NCBI RefSeq assembly: GCF_014837295.1
Contig: NZ_JACYHB010000004.1
Coordinates: 1 to 64,000, forward strand
Length of the DNA stretch: 64,000 nt
Direction: 5' to 3'
Source of the DNA: Cellulosimicrobium arenosum
Lineage (GTDB): Bacteria; Actinomycetota; Actinomycetes; Actinomycetales; Cellulomonadaceae
Below are positions 63,398 to 64,000 of this stretch, piece by piece (position 1 is the first letter of the stretch; each line of letters begins with the position of its first letter). Made by a program: the position numbers and the translations under genes. Under the pieces are notes generated by a model. It did not search any database, was not told the DNA's origin, and saw only the letters and a program-made list of their open reading frames with translations.

Positions 63398-64000
63398 TCA
63401 GCGCCTGTGGACACCGACCTCGGCTGCCTTCACCACGAACCAGACCCGCTCGCCCGGCGCGAGGCGCAGCTCGACGACGGCGCGTGGGGTGAGGTCGGCG
63501 GCGAGGTGGGGGCCGTCGTCGGGCCTGCGATCGCTGATCCTGCCGCCGGCGGGCCTGCCCCAGACGCGGACCAGGGGACCGTGTGGCTCGACGCTCGTGA
63601 CGACGACGGCGAACGCGTTGCGCGGGCTGCCCTCCGGCGTCGTGCGGTGCACGCCCACGGCGCGCGGCTCGAACACGGCGACCGCGGGGTCACCCACGGA
63701 AACGGGTTCGCCGGCGGTTCCGACGACGCGAGCGCCGGTCGCGGCGAGCGTGCACACCGCGTCGTCGACGGACTCGAGCGTGCCGGCGAGCAGGTTCACC
63801 CCGGCCAGGCGTGCGGCAAACCGTGACCGGGGCCGGGTCACGACGTCGGCGGCGGGTCCGTCCTCGACCACGCGCCCGGCCTCGAGCACGACGACGCGGT
63901 CCGCCAGGACCAGCACGTCCAGCAGGTCGTGGGTCACCAGGAGGGTGGTGCGGGGCTGGGCCCGCTGCGCGTCGTGCAAGGCGGTGCGCACGTGCTGGGC
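63398..64000 (-). CDS. Molybdate-type ABC transporter ATP-binding protein, C-terminal part (start beyond window)
   Basis: The last 200 residues of an ATPase; the N-terminal Walker A, Q-loop and signature lie outside the window. Visible are LLVTHDLLDVLVLADRVVVLEAGRVVEDG (H-loop and D-loop side), FAARLAGVNLLAGTLESVDD and a TOBE-like C-terminal domain ending VVELRLAPGERVWFVVKAAEVGVHRR. The length after the H-loop and the TOBE fold fit ModC-type (molybdate/tungstate) ATPases. The rest of the operon would lie to the right. Confidence 0.8.
   Translation of the reverse strand, partial: AQHVRTALHDAQRAQPRTTLLVTHDLLDVLVLADRVVVLEAGRVVEDGPAADVVTRPRSRFAARLAGVNLLAGTLESVDDAVCTLAATGARVVGTAGEPVSVGDPAVAVFEPRAVGVHRTTPEGSPRNAFAVVVTSVEPHGPLVRVWGRPAGGRISDRRPDDGPHLAADLTPRAVVELRLAPGERVWFVVKAAEVGVHRR

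Overview
The window is chromosomal DNA from a high-GC actinobacterium. Evidence includes frequent GTG/TTG starts, a proteasome activator of the Bpa type, a conservon signalling operon, ectoine genes and carbohydrate ABC importers without their own ATPase. The large secreted glycoside hydrolases point to Micrococcales of the Cellulomonas/Cellulosimicrobium kind; the genus is an inference. About a dozen genes carry a TANNNT-type -10 hexamer ending 6-8 nt before the start codon, which suggests leaderless mRNAs.

Layout. 1-610: debris of IS30- and IS3-type elements plus a short paired-inverted-repeat element. 727-5306: an unrecognised protein, a 560-bp gene-poor region with DnaA-box-like sequences, pirin, a DUF5926 protein and a GT2 glycosyltransferase. 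5257-9897 (minus): a 1546-residue secreted/membrane protein that is an internal tandem duplication. 9970-16018: diacylglycerol kinase-like protein, serS, a HAD phosphatase, a YciI/DGPF protein with an ECF42-type sigma factor, and map. 16158-20854: a LacI regulator with an alpha-glucoside-type ABC importer. 20915-23488: an EamA exporter, the proteasome activator Bpa and a quinone oxidoreductase. 23709-29164: a four-gene conservon (cvnA-D). 29278-32872: two serine tRNAs flanking an M15-like lipoprotein, a MacB-type ABC pair, and tRNA-Arg. 32838-33833: a divergent MarR pair sharing a palindrome. 33988-36440: ectABC. 36610-38288: a GyrI-like protein and an SDR. 38458-49691 (minus): two very large secreted carbohydrate-active proteins (one GH97) and a CUT1 ABC importer, with a ROK regulator facing away. 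49987-55438: ROK, CUT2-type sugar ABC importer and LacI, linked by stop/start overlaps. 55599-62490: GH92 alpha-mannosidase and an AGE-family sugar isomerase/epimerase. 62589-64000: a GNAT, a stand-alone LuxR DNA-binding domain and the C-terminal part of a ModC-like ATPase.

How parts work together. The right third looks like a glycan-use island. A secreted GH92 would release mannose, the adjacent CUT2 importer could take up monosaccharide, and the AGE-family enzyme could turn mannose into fructose. The GH97 and a second large enzyme accompany a CUT1 importer for oligosaccharides. All three giant secreted proteins end in the same roughly 88-residue module bounded by two cysteines. Two families of hairpin repeats sit between genes: a four-unit repeat around GCGAGATCGACC (three copies, two of which supply the stop codon of the preceding gene) and a family with CCGAACCC/GGGTTCGG ends.

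No CRISPR array, rRNA or intact prophage was seen. Only 411-771 and 1804-2369 exceed 300 bp without a gene, and both are described.
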